This document shows positions 9,662 to 19,819 of a stretch of DNA of 64,000 nt, in pieces. Position numbers and translations under genes: made by a program. This DNA comes from an uncultured Schlesneria sp. (GTDB lineage: Bacteria; Planctomycetota; Planctomycetia; Planctomycetales; Planctomycetaceae): contig CAIQIR010000033.1 of assembly GCA_903871875.1 (NCBI GenBank), positions 39,696 to 103,695 on the forward strand. Reading direction: 5' to 3'. Position 1 is the stretch's first letter; every line of letters begins with the position of its first letter. The notes below the pieces were generated by a model, which worked only from the letters and a program-made list of their open reading frames with translations, made no database searches and was not told the DNA's origin.

Positions 9662-10765
9662 TTAAACCTGTTTCTTATTAACGGACCAGATGAAGCCGTC
9701 ATACCAAAAATGCATGATCGAAGTGGTGACCACTAGACTCATGGACCAGCCGTCTTCTTCGGCACAATAACCGGCCCACAGACCATATAACAGGGAAACC
9801 GAAATGACCCAGAAGGCCGCCAGTGCCCAGCCATAAGCGAACCATTCGATCCGGAAAAATCGCGCGAGATTCCGCTTTTCCGTGAAGATGACGATCGCGA
9901 AGTATTGCAGGGCATGGAAGAAATTCATCACCCAGAAGGCATCAATGAACGAACGAAACCCCCAACAATAGATCGAAACCGTGGAGGTAATGATCATCAG
10001 CCAAACCTTCTGCCACGACACCCGATAGCCTTGCTGGGCCAGACGATAGTACGAGTACAGATAGTACAGCACGAAAGGCACGCCCACCGCCAGAATGATC
10101 GCGGCCATCGTCCCCTGGTGCTGTTTCAAAAAATCCGGCGTCCGTTGCGCGAAAAGTTCCATCAGCGTGCCACTTTCCACCGGAATGTGCCGCATCGTTT
10201 CGGTCGTAATGGCCAGATGGTCAATAAAGTGAGCGCCTGCCAGAACCGGGCCTGTGTAAACCAGCAGATTCATCCAGTAGTCTAAACTCCGACCAGCTTG
10301 GGCGTCATTTTTCTGCTTCGCGTCATAGATGCGACCGAACCCAAACGTCTGGAGGCTCGAGTGGTAGACGTCCCACCAGACCGTCGCCATCCCCAACACG
10401 ATGAGCGCCGCAGGACTGAACGCCCCCAACAGAAACAGACTTAAGGGGACGACAGTGAACCGCAGCGGATAGAGCTGAAAGATATTCTGATTGGCGTGGC
10501 TACGAAAAAAGACCAGAAATAGATGCGCATTGATGAAAACCGTGATCAGGACCTGCCGCAGGTCCAGGGTTTTCGTGCGGGTCGCGACATCAAATTGAGA
10601 AGCGGGCAACACGTAGAGCGGTGCCGCAATCAGCAGCGCAAGGATCGGCGCGCCGATGATCAGAATGGCATCCGCCCAAGGTCCAATGATGAACCCGGAT
10701 TTGATGGAAGGTGCCGCTGAGGGTGCTGTAGGGACCGAAGTCCCCGAGTTTAATACCGTACTCAT
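9662..10765 (-). CDS. Unknown multi-pass membrane protein, His/Trp-rich loops
   Basis: 367 residues from MSTVLNSG; this ATG has AGGAAAG upstream, and the reading frame above it is not protein-like. About eight hydrophobic segments are visible, for example WADAILIIGAPILALLIAAP, PLRFTVVPLSLFLLGAF and AWALAAFWVISVSLLYGLWA. Conserved-looking polar motifs lie between them: FINAHLFLVFFRSHANQ, VWWDVYHSSLQTFGFGRIYD and a terminal HFWYDGFIWSVNKKQ. The HxxD and WYDGFIW patterns resemble planctomycete and myxobacterial membrane proteins of unknown function; histidines near membrane faces would fit a metal-dependent hydroxylase or ligand site, but that is inference. It is first in a two-gene unit with the GTG-started gene 3 bp downstream. 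Confidence 0.72.
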   Translation of the reverse strand: MSTVLNSGTSVPTAPSAAPSIKSGFIIGPWADAILIIGAPILALLIAAPLYVLPASQFDVATRTKTLDLRQVLITVFINAHLFLVFFRSHANQNIFQLYPLRFTVVPLSLFLLGAFSPAALIVLGMATVWWDVYHSSLQTFGFGRIYDAKQKNDAQAGRSLDYWMNLLVYTGPVLAGAHFIDHLAITTETMRHIPVESGTLMELFAQRTPDFLKQHQGTMAAIILAVGVPFVLYYLYSYYRLAQQGYRVSWQKVWLMIITSTVSIYCWGFRSFIDAFWVMNFFHALQYFAIVIFTEKRNLARFFRIEWFAYGWALAAFWVISVSLLYGLWAGYCAEEDGWSMSLVVTTSIMHFWYDGFIWSVNKKQV

Positions 10766-11326
10766 CCGACCGTTCTTTCCTGGCCTCTTTCGCGCCGCAC
10801 ACAACCCAAATAATCTACAACTCCATTTGGGCAAAGTACAGGCGAAGCGAAAACGCGGTACCCAGAAACGACAGGGAATGATCGCGATAGAGGCCAAACG
10901 GATGAATCACATCGAGTCTGTGGTAAATCCCAGTCCGGCAGTGCCGACGCCGAGCCCCGCCACCGGACGATCCCGTCGTTAAAAATTCTGGGTATGCCGG
11001 AAAAGTCTACGCGGTTCGGTCCTTCGCCGCAGAACCTGCCGCCTTGAGCAAACGTCAGCATGAAACCATCAAAGCGCGGCTGAAAACCGTCGAGAAATGT
11101 TAAGGCGAGTTGCGCGGTGTCAAACCTGACAGCGTTCAGTCTCGGTATTGGGTAACTGCGCCACTGTCTATCGCCGCGGCAAATCTGTGGATCGCTGGCA
11201 CTCTGACGCGCGATCCCAGAATAAACGTCAAGGATTGGACGTGCGAAATTTCATTGGATGAAGCATTGCTTTCCGGCTCGTATCAGAAACGACACCCGTT
11301 GATTCGCCAGAAAGACACCGTACCAG
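10766..11326. other. Intergenic region without recognisable gene
   Basis: A 561-bp gap between divergently transcribed membrane-protein genes. Open stretches here are short and not protein-like. It should contain both promoters, but no clear -35/-10 pair was identified. Confidence 0.5.
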
Positions 11327-13558
11327 ATGATTTCGCACTTTTACCGACGATACAGTGTCACGATTCTCTGGGTGGTCGGACTCTCGTTTCCCTGGCTCTG
11401 GCATCAGTCCGAACAGATGCCGTCCAACAACGACATCGAAACATGGTTGCCGCGCGACACGCCAGTCCGCCAGCTTTACGAAGAATTCAAGCAGGATTTC
11501 GGCGCGGAAGAAGTGATCGTGATCGGGTTGCCGCGAAATCTGGCGACGCCGCAGCTGGTCGAAGCCTTTGCCGGGCGAATGGAACGTCTGCCGGGGATCC
11601 GCCACTGCTGGACCCCCGATCGGATGACTGCCCGGATGAAAGAATTCGGCGTGGACGAAGCGGCCGCACGACAGCGACTGAATGGCCTGCTGACATCGCA
11701 ATCGGGTGATCTGATCGGCGTCGTCGCGATGCTTTCGGAAATCGGTATCAAAGACCGCGCCCACGCCGTCGACAGCGTCAAATCCGCCCTCGAGTATTGT
11801 CAATTTCCGATCGAATCAGTGGCCCTCACCGGCCCGCCAGTCATCGTCACCGAGCTGGATCGTCTCGGCAGCCCGAAAACGAACCGCCAGTTCTTCCTGC
11901 TGACCTGCGGCATCAGTCTGTGCCTGTTGTATTACTCATTCGGTCACTGGGGTCTGTCGCTCGCCACGCTGGGAACGGCGCTGTGGGGGATTTTCCTGAC
12001 CCAGACCGTGATGTTGCTGTTCGGCGGTGAAATGAATTTCATCATGGGATCGCTGTCGATCATGGTGATGATCTTTACACTGTCCATCGCGGTGCACGTG
12101 GTGAGCTATTACGACAGTGCACGGAAAGACGGTCACGCCGAGCCGTTGGCCGCCGCCGTGATCGAATCCTGGAACCCCTGCATGCTTTCCACGTTGACCA
12201 CCCTGTTGGGACTGGTCTCGTTGAATGTCAGTTCGATCCTGCCTGTCAGCCAGTTCGGCTATGCAGCCGCCTGCGGTTCGATCGTGGCGTTATTTGTGGG
12301 ATTGGGAGTGACCCCCGCTCTGCTGACGGTCATGCCTCAATGCACAGTCCGCTCTGTCCGCTACCACATCGACTTCCGTCAGTGGGGAACGCAAGTGGCG
12401 GCTCATCGCTGGAGCCTGCTGACCGCGGCCACCGTGCTGCTGGGCGTGACGGCCATCGGCATCCTGCAATTGGAACCGAGCATTAATCCGACCGAATTCC
12501 TGCCTCGCAAAAGCAAAGTTCTGGCGGATCTGAAACGGATCGAAAGTGATCTGACGAATATCGATTCGATTGAAGCGGTGGTCGACCTGGGTACCGAGAG
12601 CCGACCGTTTGTGGATCAGCTGCAAAAGGTGCGCGAGATTGAAGCAAAAATCGCAGCGCACCCAGGCGTGCGTCACACGATGTCGCTCGCCACTTTCTTC
12701 CCCGAAGAAATGCCCGAAAACACCATGGCCGCGGCCCGGATTCTCAATCTGGCCAAATCCTATTCCGGCGAAGAAGGCTTGATTGCCGGACAACAGCGGT
12801 TGTGGAGAATTTCGGCTCGTATCCGCCACGACACGGATCTCAGTCCGGTACAAGTTCTGAATCAATTGACCGAGCAACTGGAGCACGAACCCGTGCATTT
12901 CACCGGGTTGACCCCGTTGCTAAAGAATGCCCAACAGCAGATTTTTGATGGATTCTGGCAAAGCTTTACCGCAGCCGTCCTGACCATCTCGCTGGTGATG
13001 CTCCTGTCGCTGCGATCCGTATTGGCGGCCGTCATCGCGATGATTCCGAACATCATCCCGATCTGGTTGGTATTCGGCGGTGTGGGCTTTCTCGGCATGC
13101 CGGTCGATATCGGCATGATGATGACCGGTAGTATCGCTCTGGGAATTTCCGTCGACTGTACTTTCCACTTCCTGGTGAAGTACCAGACGGCCTACCGCAG
13201 TGGTTCAACATCGACCGAAGCAGTCCTGCAATCGCTTGAACATTCGGGCGAACCGATGCTCGATTCGACGTTGATTTCGGCCTTGGGAATGTTGGCGCTC
13301 TGCTTAAGCAGTTTCGCCCCGACAGCTCGCTTCGGCTGTTTGATGGCCGCCCAGATGGCCGCGTCATTGCTCGGTGAATTGGTCCTGTTGCCAGCAATGC
13401 TTTGTTGCCGCCCCAGCCGACGCATGGCGACGAACACCGTGCCGACGACGGACGAAACACCCGCCGAACCAAAATTGCACCACGAGATCGAGCCCGAAAT
13501 TCATCCCTTCCCCGCCGAAAAACAGTCGACTCCCCGTCGAATTCGGGCCGCCCAATAG
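11327..13558 (+). CDS. MMPL/RND-superfamily exporter
   Basis: 743 residues in two halves, each a TM helix, a large extracytoplasmic loop and five more TM helices, as in the HAE3/MMPL branch of RND proteins. Diagnostic stretches: SLSIMVMIFTLSIAVHVVSY in the first half, and NIIPIWLVFGGVGFLGMPVD followed by GSIALGISVDCTFHFLVKYQ in the second, carrying the acidic residue expected in the proton path. Loop 1 begins with NDIETWLPRDTPVRQLYEEF, and the second loop region with SINPTEFLPRKSKVLADL. Relatives export lipids, hopanoids or other hydrophobic compounds using the proton gradient; the substrate here is unknown. No periplasmic adaptor gene lies next to it. It precedes the kinase gene on the same strand by 280 bp. 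Confidence 0.85.
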   Translation: MISHFYRRYSVTILWVVGLSFPWLWHQSEQMPSNNDIETWLPRDTPVRQLYEEFKQDFGAEEVIVIGLPRNLATPQLVEAFAGRMERLPGIRHCWTPDRMTARMKEFGVDEAAARQRLNGLLTSQSGDLIGVVAMLSEIGIKDRAHAVDSVKSALEYCQFPIESVALTGPPVIVTELDRLGSPKTNRQFFLLTCGISLCLLYYSFGHWGLSLATLGTALWGIFLTQTVMLLFGGEMNFIMGSLSIMVMIFTLSIAVHVVSYYDSARKDGHAEPLAAAVIESWNPCMLSTLTTLLGLVSLNVSSILPVSQFGYAAACGSIVALFVGLGVTPALLTVMPQCTVRSVRYHIDFRQWGTQVAAHRWSLLTAATVLLGVTAIGILQLEPSINPTEFLPRKSKVLADLKRIESDLTNIDSIEAVVDLGTESRPFVDQLQKVREIEAKIAAHPGVRHTMSLATFFPEEMPENTMAAARILNLAKSYSGEEGLIAGQQRLWRISARIRHDTDLSPVQVLNQLTEQLEHEPVHFTGLTPLLKNAQQQIFDGFWQSFTAAVLTISLVMLLSLRSVLAAVIAMIPNIIPIWLVFGGVGFLGMPVDIGMMMTGSIALGISVDCTFHFLVKYQTAYRSGSTSTEAVLQSLEHSGEPMLDSTLISALGMLALCLSSFAPTARFGCLMAAQMAASLLGELVLLPAMLCCRPSRRMATNTVPTTDETPAEPKLHHEIEPEIHPFPAEKQSTPRRIRAAQ

Positions 13559-13642
13559 TGTCCAAGTGACGATGTCTCGTCTTTCAAAAGCTGCAAAATC
13601 AGACGACATCAGTCCATCTCGTCAACTACTTCGTCAAAGCTT

Positions 13643-13672
13643 TTGACGCCCGTTCAAAAACTTTGGTACACT
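13643..13672 (+). promoter_or_regulatory. Candidate sigma-70-type promoter for the kinase gene
   Basis: TTGACG (13643-13648) and TACACT (13667-13672) are separated by 18 bp, a near-consensus pair, about 165 bp upstream of the kinase start and beyond the stop of the exporter gene. Sequence-only call. Confidence 0.4.
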
Positions 13673-13837
13673 CCTTTCTCTAAAACTCCCTGTTTGTGAA
13701 AGCAATTCGCGGGCGAATTGATCTGCGGGAAACGTCCATGACTTTAGGTCGCTTCGCTGGCTCCGCGGTCCAATTCTCGCAAAAGTCATCCAGAGACGAG
13801 CAAGCGAGTTCGCGGACGATGGGACTGGAGTGTCGCG

Positions 13838-16800
13838 ATGAGTAGCGAATCCGAAGCGGCCGTCAAAGGCAATGGATCGAATCTGCCGCTGAAGACACTC
13901 GGTAAATACCAGATCGAGCGAAAAATCGGACAGGGCGGCATGGGAACCGTGTACCTGGCCAAACATGTCGATCTGAAAAAATCAGTCGCACTGAAAGTCT
14001 TGCCGCGAGACAAAGCCAATAACCCCATCCTGGTCCGCCGTTTCAAGGCGGAAGCGCAGGCCGCGGGTCAGCTCGAGCACCCCAACATCGTCGCGGTGCA
14101 TGATGCCGGCGAGGCCGATGGTTATTTGTACATTGCGATGGAGTACGTCGACGGCATCGATCTGTTCGAATACTTGAAGCGAAAGAAAGTCATTTCGGTC
14201 AAGCGTTCCATCGAGATCGTCAAAGAAGTCGCCTCGGCGTTACAACACGCGTTCGAGCAGAATATCGTGCATCGCGATATCAAACCTTCGAACCTGCTGC
14301 TGCGAAATGACGGGGTCGTCAAAATCACCGACCTGGGCTTGGCTCGTTCGATTGATGACACGCTGGAAACCAATATCACCCGCGCGGGAACCACGGTCGG
14401 CACCGTCGACTATATGGCTCCTGAACAGGCTCGAAACAGCAAGTCGGCCGATATCCGCAGCGATATCTATTCGCTGGGCTGCACTTGGTATCAAATGCTG
14501 ACGGGGCTTCCTCCGTTCCCCGATGGCAGCATGACGAATAAGCTGCATGCCCATTCGACCAAGCCGCTGCCCGACCCGCGTGAGAAAAACGAAAATATTC
14601 CCGAAGGCATCTTCGCGATCTTACAACGAATGACGGCCAAAAAGCCCGAAGACCGCTATCAGACGCCAAAGGAACTGCTCGACGATCTCAATCATTCGAA
14701 GCTCACCAATGCCGAATTCTCGGACGAGATCTTCAGCGATCTGAGCGATGACGATATCGTCGCGTATGACGACCAGGCGGACGACGACGACGACGAAGAT
14801 GACATTGTTCCCCGGAAAGACACCCGGCGACGAAAACCTGTCTCGTCGACAGAGTTCGAGCTTGGAGGAGCAGCTTCGGCCGCGAAGCGGGCCAAGAAAA
14901 ATCGTGCTCGCGCCGACGAGAATCCCGTGCCATCTTCGAAGTCATCGAAAAAGTCGAAATCACGCGACGACGATCCTGACGAACCAACGTCTCATCGCAA
15001 ACGAAGTTCGCCCGCTGGCGATGATGACAATTCTCCAAGTCACAAAACAGGAGCGGGGTCCAAGCCGGAAAAAGGTGCGTCCGCCGCAACCGACAAAAAC
15101 ACACCCGCGAAGAACAGCCCCAAGCCACTTCCCCCAAAACGACAACCCGTGGTTGAGGAAGACACGGCACCGAGATTCCTGAATTTCGAAACGATCAAAT
15201 ACTTTCTTTTCCTGGCGGGATTCGCCGGCATTGTGGTCAGTCTGGGATGGATCTTTTTTCGCTGGAGCATGGTCGTCGACGACTTCAATGTTCCGGCACC
15301 TGTAAAGACTCCCGTCGCCTCCACGGAGACTCCCGTCAAAACGGCTCAAGCGCCCACGGGGGTGGGTGAAACGACAACCCCCGCGGCCGTTGAACGTCCG
15401 GTGGCCGAATATGACATCGCAAAACAGCCATTGCCTGTCTGGGCCACCACCGAGAACGCCATTCCCGGCAACCTGCCAAACTTTTCCGTGGGACCGGGAC
15501 CGACAACGGGGACTCATTTTCCGACGATCAACGAAGCCCTGAGCGCCGCCGGCAAGAATGGAGGCGTCGTCAAGTTGTTGGGAAATGGACCATTCCTGAT
15601 TTCGGCCGTCAACCTGGGAAATGTCAAACGGTTGATCATCATGGCCGGGTCGGTGGATGACCAGCCGTTGATCATCGTCAAGCCCACCGAATCGGGCAGT
15701 TCTGCGGGGATCGCGATTAACAACGGCGAACTGGACTTGCGCGGCGTCCACTTTGTCTTGGACCGAAACACCGAACCGGCCACATCACCGAATGCGATCA
15801 TTGCCGTCTCGGATGGCCAATTGTTCGTCAGAGACTGTTCGTTCACGGCGATGGGCGAGGCCACAGCGGTTGTCTTCACCAGTACACAGGATTCACAAAC
15901 TTCGCCGCCCCTCGAACCGAAGCTGTTGATCGATCGGGTCACCGCGCGGGGAAATGGATTGACGGGATTGAAGCTCCACCGCACAACCGCCGATGTCGTG
16001 ATTAAGGATTCGCTGTTGGTCACGGGAAATGCGCCGGCAATTGATCTGGCCGGCCATCTGATTCCGCTGCTGGCCGAAACGGTGGTGCAAAAGCCCCGTC
16101 GGGCCATTCGCGTACTGCGAACGACGTTGTGTGCCCGCAAAGAAGTGCTGGAACTCGCTGCAGAAAACACCACCAAACCGCCGGCGACCGAATTCTTGTT
16201 CAAAGACTCGGTCTGTTCCGCCGAAGGCACGGGCAATTCCGCCGTGCTGGCGTCCGCAACACGCTGGCCCACCGTCACCTCAACCTCCGCCGGATGGCTG
16301 ACCAATTTGAATTGGACCTCCATTTCGTCGCTCTATCTGGGCTTTGATGAATTGCTTGATCTGGAGCGAGATTCGTTCAAGGTCACCGGATTGGATACCT
16401 GGCAACGCGTCTGGGGCAAAAAATCTGAGGCGAATCAATTCCAATCGATCCAGTGGCAGGAATCGATGATTTCCGATCTCAGTTCCGTGTCGCCGAGCCA
16501 GTTCGACAATGCCAAGCTTCCCTATCTGGAAATCAAGACCGCCGAAGGAAAGCTACCGGGTTGTGTCATCGAACAACTGAAAGTACCGGGCGTCATTTCC
16601 CAGTCGCGGCTGTTCGCGACCAGTCAGCGTCCCAAGCTTCCCTCCACAGCCACACCGACAGTCGATGCCGCGCTGGTGAGGAAAGTCGATCTGACGAAAG
16701 AAGACTTAGGTCAGGTTTTGAACAAATCGGATTGGACCAGCGGCACTCTGTTTGAAGTATCGGGTTCAGGCCTTCGATCCATGTCACCGGCCAAGATCAC

Positions 16801-17878
16801 GGACAGATCGTTGCGGATCGTCTTCTACCAGACCGATGGTCAACCGCTTAAAATTCAGCCGAAGATCTCGGAGCAAAAAACGAAAGCCGATTACCCGGCA
16901 CTATTCTCCATCGAGAATGGCTCGTTGGAATTGCAATCGGCGGTCCTCGAAGCCACCCAAGCCGCGAAAGCGGCGGCTTCGCCCTGGCTGATCGTCACCA
17001 AAAATGCCAGCCTCATCCTCAAGGGTTGCCACCTGAATGGCCCGCTCACTCAAGATCTGGAACAACATCGAGGTTTGATCGATTGGACGACAACCAATTC
17101 CCGTCCGGCCACAACCAGTTCCAACTCGCCAATCCTGTCGCTCACCAATTGTTTCTTGATGAGCACAGGAACCGGCATCCACGCCGAATGCTCGCAAGGA
17201 AATATCTTTCTGCGAAATTGCATCCTGTCCATTCGAGGATACGGAATCGACTTGTCTCCGGTGCGTTCCGAGACACCATTGTCGCCGGTCATCGATTTGG
17301 CCCATGTCACATTTTCCGCATCCAAAGCGGCGATTCGCGTCGAACCGATGACCAGTACGGAACCTGCCGTATCTCCAATGCGACTATTTGTCGATTACTG
17401 TGCGATTGTCCCACCACTGGAATTCAAAGAGGGCGAGGCAGCCGAACCAGTGCTGATGGAGTGCGACCGAACATTGATCGAACAGAAGCAGATTGAATGG
17501 TGGGGGAACTCGAATGGAGTTGCGAATGAAGTGCCGACATTGCTGCGGCTGTCGAATGCCGACCCAGTGACGTCCATCGTGGGTTGGAATAAGGCTTGGG
17601 GCGACGCGAATGCGGTACGGTTGCTGACAGGCTCCAAAGGAGTGATGCTGATCAATACCCTGCCCAACAAATGGGCCAATCTGAAAGCCGCATCTTTCAA
17701 CCTGGACCCGAATTCGCCTGCTGCGACGTGGGCCGAGGGCGGTCGCGCATTGGGCGCCGATCCACACCTTGTCGAAGAAGCCATTGTCGCGAAGAAGCAG
17801 CCGAAAGAAACAAAAGGTGCCCCGACAAAACCAGGTACTCCGAAACCAGGTGCGGGCAAATCAAACCCCGGCTTTTGA
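13838..17878 (+). CDS. Transmembrane Ser/Thr protein kinase with large beta-helix-like ectodomain
   Basis: 1346 residues. The Hanks-type kinase domain (residues about 24-285) has the Gly loop IGQGGMGTVYLA, ATP-site Lys in VALKVLP, catalytic HRDIKPSN near 145, DLG in place of DFG near 164, and MAPEQAR; it should be active. An acidic/basic low-complexity linker (about 300-450) leads to one TM helix at about 453-472 (YFLFLAGFAGIVVSLGWIFF). The outer 870 residues contain repeated short strands such as GVHFVLDRN, VRDCSFTAMG, IKDSLLVTG and LRNCILSIRGYGIDL, as in right-handed beta-helix (pectate-lyase-like) proteins, with a Pro/Lys-rich end. A kinase inside and a beta-helix outside suggests sensing of a polymer or surface; this is inference. 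A candidate promoter lies at 13643-13672. Confidence 0.88.
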   Translation: MSSESEAAVKGNGSNLPLKTLGKYQIERKIGQGGMGTVYLAKHVDLKKSVALKVLPRDKANNPILVRRFKAEAQAAGQLEHPNIVAVHDAGEADGYLYIAMEYVDGIDLFEYLKRKKVISVKRSIEIVKEVASALQHAFEQNIVHRDIKPSNLLLRNDGVVKITDLGLARSIDDTLETNITRAGTTVGTVDYMAPEQARNSKSADIRSDIYSLGCTWYQMLTGLPPFPDGSMTNKLHAHSTKPLPDPREKNENIPEGIFAILQRMTAKKPEDRYQTPKELLDDLNHSKLTNAEFSDEIFSDLSDDDIVAYDDQADDDDDEDDIVPRKDTRRRKPVSSTEFELGGAASAAKRAKKNRARADENPVPSSKSSKKSKSRDDDPDEPTSHRKRSSPAGDDDNSPSHKTGAGSKPEKGASAATDKNTPAKNSPKPLPPKRQPVVEEDTAPRFLNFETIKYFLFLAGFAGIVVSLGWIFFRWSMVVDDFNVPAPVKTPVASTETPVKTAQAPTGVGETTTPAAVERPVAEYDIAKQPLPVWATTENAIPGNLPNFSVGPGPTTGTHFPTINEALSAAGKNGGVVKLLGNGPFLISAVNLGNVKRLIIMAGSVDDQPLIIVKPTESGSSAGIAINNGELDLRGVHFVLDRNTEPATSPNAIIAVSDGQLFVRDCSFTAMGEATAVVFTSTQDSQTSPPLEPKLLIDRVTARGNGLTGLKLHRTTADVVIKDSLLVTGNAPAIDLAGHLIPLLAETVVQKPRRAIRVLRTTLCARKEVLELAAENTTKPPATEFLFKDSVCSAEGTGNSAVLASATRWPTVTSTSAGWLTNLNWTSISSLYLGFDELLDLERDSFKVTGLDTWQRVWGKKSEANQFQSIQWQESMISDLSSVSPSQFDNAKLPYLEIKTAEGKLPGCVIEQLKVPGVISQSRLFATSQRPKLPSTATPTVDAALVRKVDLTKEDLGQVLNKSDWTSGTLFEVSGSGLRSMSPAKITDRSLRIVFYQTDGQPLKIQPKISEQKTKADYPALFSIENGSLELQSAVLEATQAAKAAASPWLIVTKNASLILKGCHLNGPLTQDLEQHRGLIDWTTTNSRPATTSSNSPILSLTNCFLMSTGTGIHAECSQGNIFLRNCILSIRGYGIDLSPVRSETPLSPVIDLAHVTFSASKAAIRVEPMTSTEPAVSPMRLFVDYCAIVPPLEFKEGEAAEPVLMECDRTLIEQKQIEWWGNSNGVANEVPTLLRLSNADPVTSIVGWNKAWGDANAVRLLTGSKGVMLINTLPNKWANLKAASFNLDPNSPAATWAEGGRALGADPHLVEEAIVAKKQPKETKGAPTKPGTPKPGAGKSNPGF

Positions 17879-18267
17879 ACACTGATCCCGGCGACGAGAC
17901 TGGTGTTGTTGTACAGGAATCGGCCTCACCATGAGTTTGCCGGCCGTCTCCGGTCGAGCCTTTGGCGCATCCCTGGTCGCCAAAAGAACCCCTCGACTTC
18001 ACTGGTACGACGACTTATCCCGATCATTCACGAACAGCTCTGAACGACTTGTCCGCTGACTTTCCACCAGCCCTATCGTCGGCGCCAGAGTGACCGACGA
18101 GTAGACTTGCCGTCCGTCAAGAATTGCCCGAAGCACGACGACGATCGAAGCCCCGCGTCATCGCGCTCGTCGCAGCCATCCAGAATTCGATCGGCGATCG
18201 TGAAGCGAAACCTCCTACGCTGCCAATCGAACTCGCCCGATCGGCATTGATCAGCAAAGGCAAAGTT
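17879..18267. other. Intergenic region without recognisable gene
   Basis: A 389-bp gap between the kinase gene and the next secreted protein gene. Short open stretches here are not protein-like, and the open frame leading into the next gene lacks conserved-looking residues before its signal peptide. No hairpin terminator was found. Confidence 0.4.
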
Positions 18268-19749
18268 ATGTTCATCGCAAAACATCTGGCGATCATCGTG
18301 GCTTATGTTGCAGCCGTCGCTAGTCCGACGGCTGCAGAACCGATCGACGTCGGTTCCCGTCGAGAGTTGATGATTGATGACGCCTTGATCGAACGCTTTG
18401 CGGGCGACGCACATTGGCAGTTGCAGCACCCGACACCACGAGAAATCGTGCTCTTACACGACGCCCCCTGGGAAGGCACCGGTTGCGGATATCATACGGT
18501 GTTTCGCGACGGCGACCTGATCCGGATGTATTACATCGCCGCTCAACTGACGAACGAGGACGGTTCTCGATTCGCCGGTCAGCCGAATTTCGTGTGCTAT
18601 GCGGAAAGTCGCGATGGCAAAAGCTGGGTCAAACCGACGCTGGGCTTGGTGGAATTCCAAGGTTCGAAACAGAACAACATCATTTTGTCCGCTGGGGGTC
18701 TCGACAATTTTTCGGCATTCAAAGACACCAATCCCGCCTGCCGGGCGGGCGAAGGGTACAAAGGTGTCTCGTCCGGGCCGGGAGGCCTGTTCGCTCTGAA
18801 ATCTGCGGACGGCGTTCACTGGTCGCGGCTGAAAGAGGCGCCGATCATCTCCAAAGGAACGTTCGATTCCCATAACATCACGTTTTGGGATCCGTTACGT
18901 CGACAGTATTGGGCCTACGTTCGTGATTTCCACTCGGGGATTCGAGATATTCGCGTCTCGACCTCGGCCGATTTTCTGACGTGGACCGAACCACAGCTTT
19001 TGACTTACGGTACTGGGCCTGACGAAGCGTTATACACAAACGGCGTCATTCCCTATCCACGGGCACCGCACATTTTCGTCGGCTTCCCCACGCGCTATAC
19101 CGAACGAGACGTGACTCCGGTCTTGGAATTGTTACCCGATTGGCCCCACCGTCAGGCACGCATGAAGATTCACCCCCGATTTGGAACGGCCATCACGGAT
19201 GGTCTCTTCATGTCCAGCCGCGACGGCCACACGTTCCGGCGCTGGGGCGAGGCGTTCGTTCGTCCCGGCATCGAGCGCAAGCACAATTGGCTGTACGGTG
19301 ATGGATACCAGAACTGGGGGTTGCTCGAAACGGCGGCCGACGATCCCGATGCGCCACCGGAATTGTCGGTCTATTTCGTCGAAGATAACTGGAAACGAGC
19401 GACACGGTTGCGACGATCAACGTTAAGAATCGATGGCTTTGTGTCGCTGCAGGCCCCCTTGTCGGGTGGTGAACTGGTCACAAAACCAATCCGTTTTATC
19501 GGCCACGAATTGTCGTTGAACTTTTCTACGTCCGGAGCGGGCAGCTTACGGGTCGAAATCCAAACAGCCGACGGACAGCCCCTGCCGAATTTCACGCTGT
19601 CTGATTGCTATGAACAATTTGGCGATACGTTAGACCGGCGCGTCATCTGGAAAGCGGGTCACGACGTCAGTGCACTCAGCGGAAAGGCCGTGCGATTGCG
19701 ATTCGTGCTGAAGGACGCCGACCTGTTCTCCTGGAAGTTTTCTGATTAA
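18268..19749 (+). CDS. Secreted glycoside hydrolase-like (five-bladed propeller type) protein
   Basis: 493 residues from MFIAKHLAIIVAYVAAVA, a clean Sec signal peptide ending near TAAEP. The mature start IDVGSRRELMIDDALIE is a hallmark of a large planctomycete and verrucomicrobial family related by fold to GH32/43/68/117 propellers. Strand motifs recur: HTVFRDGDLIRMYYI, FVCYAESRDGKSWVKP, DSHNITFWDPLRRQYWAYVR and DGLFMSSRDGHTFRRWGEA; the repeated SxDGxxW/F is propeller-like. A C-terminal sandwich (LSLNFSTSGAGSLRVEIQ) may bind sugar. A role in polysaccharide breakdown is inferred and the catalytic acids cannot be assigned by eye. The downstream serine hydrolase gene begins about 70 bp later, so they may share a transcript. 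Confidence 0.72.
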   Translation: MFIAKHLAIIVAYVAAVASPTAAEPIDVGSRRELMIDDALIERFAGDAHWQLQHPTPREIVLLHDAPWEGTGCGYHTVFRDGDLIRMYYIAAQLTNEDGSRFAGQPNFVCYAESRDGKSWVKPTLGLVEFQGSKQNNIILSAGGLDNFSAFKDTNPACRAGEGYKGVSSGPGGLFALKSADGVHWSRLKEAPIISKGTFDSHNITFWDPLRRQYWAYVRDFHSGIRDIRVSTSADFLTWTEPQLLTYGTGPDEALYTNGVIPYPRAPHIFVGFPTRYTERDVTPVLELLPDWPHRQARMKIHPRFGTAITDGLFMSSRDGHTFRRWGEAFVRPGIERKHNWLYGDGYQNWGLLETAADDPDAPPELSVYFVEDNWKRATRLRRSTLRIDGFVSLQAPLSGGELVTKPIRFIGHELSLNFSTSGAGSLRVEIQTADGQPLPNFTLSDCYEQFGDTLDRRVIWKAGHDVSALSGKAVRLRFVLKDADLFSWKFSD

Positions 19750-19819
19750 CGTGCGTGGCGACAGTGAGCGCACGATTGCCAACGATGTCATTTCCCTGCG
19801 ATTTTCTACGGAAACCAAG

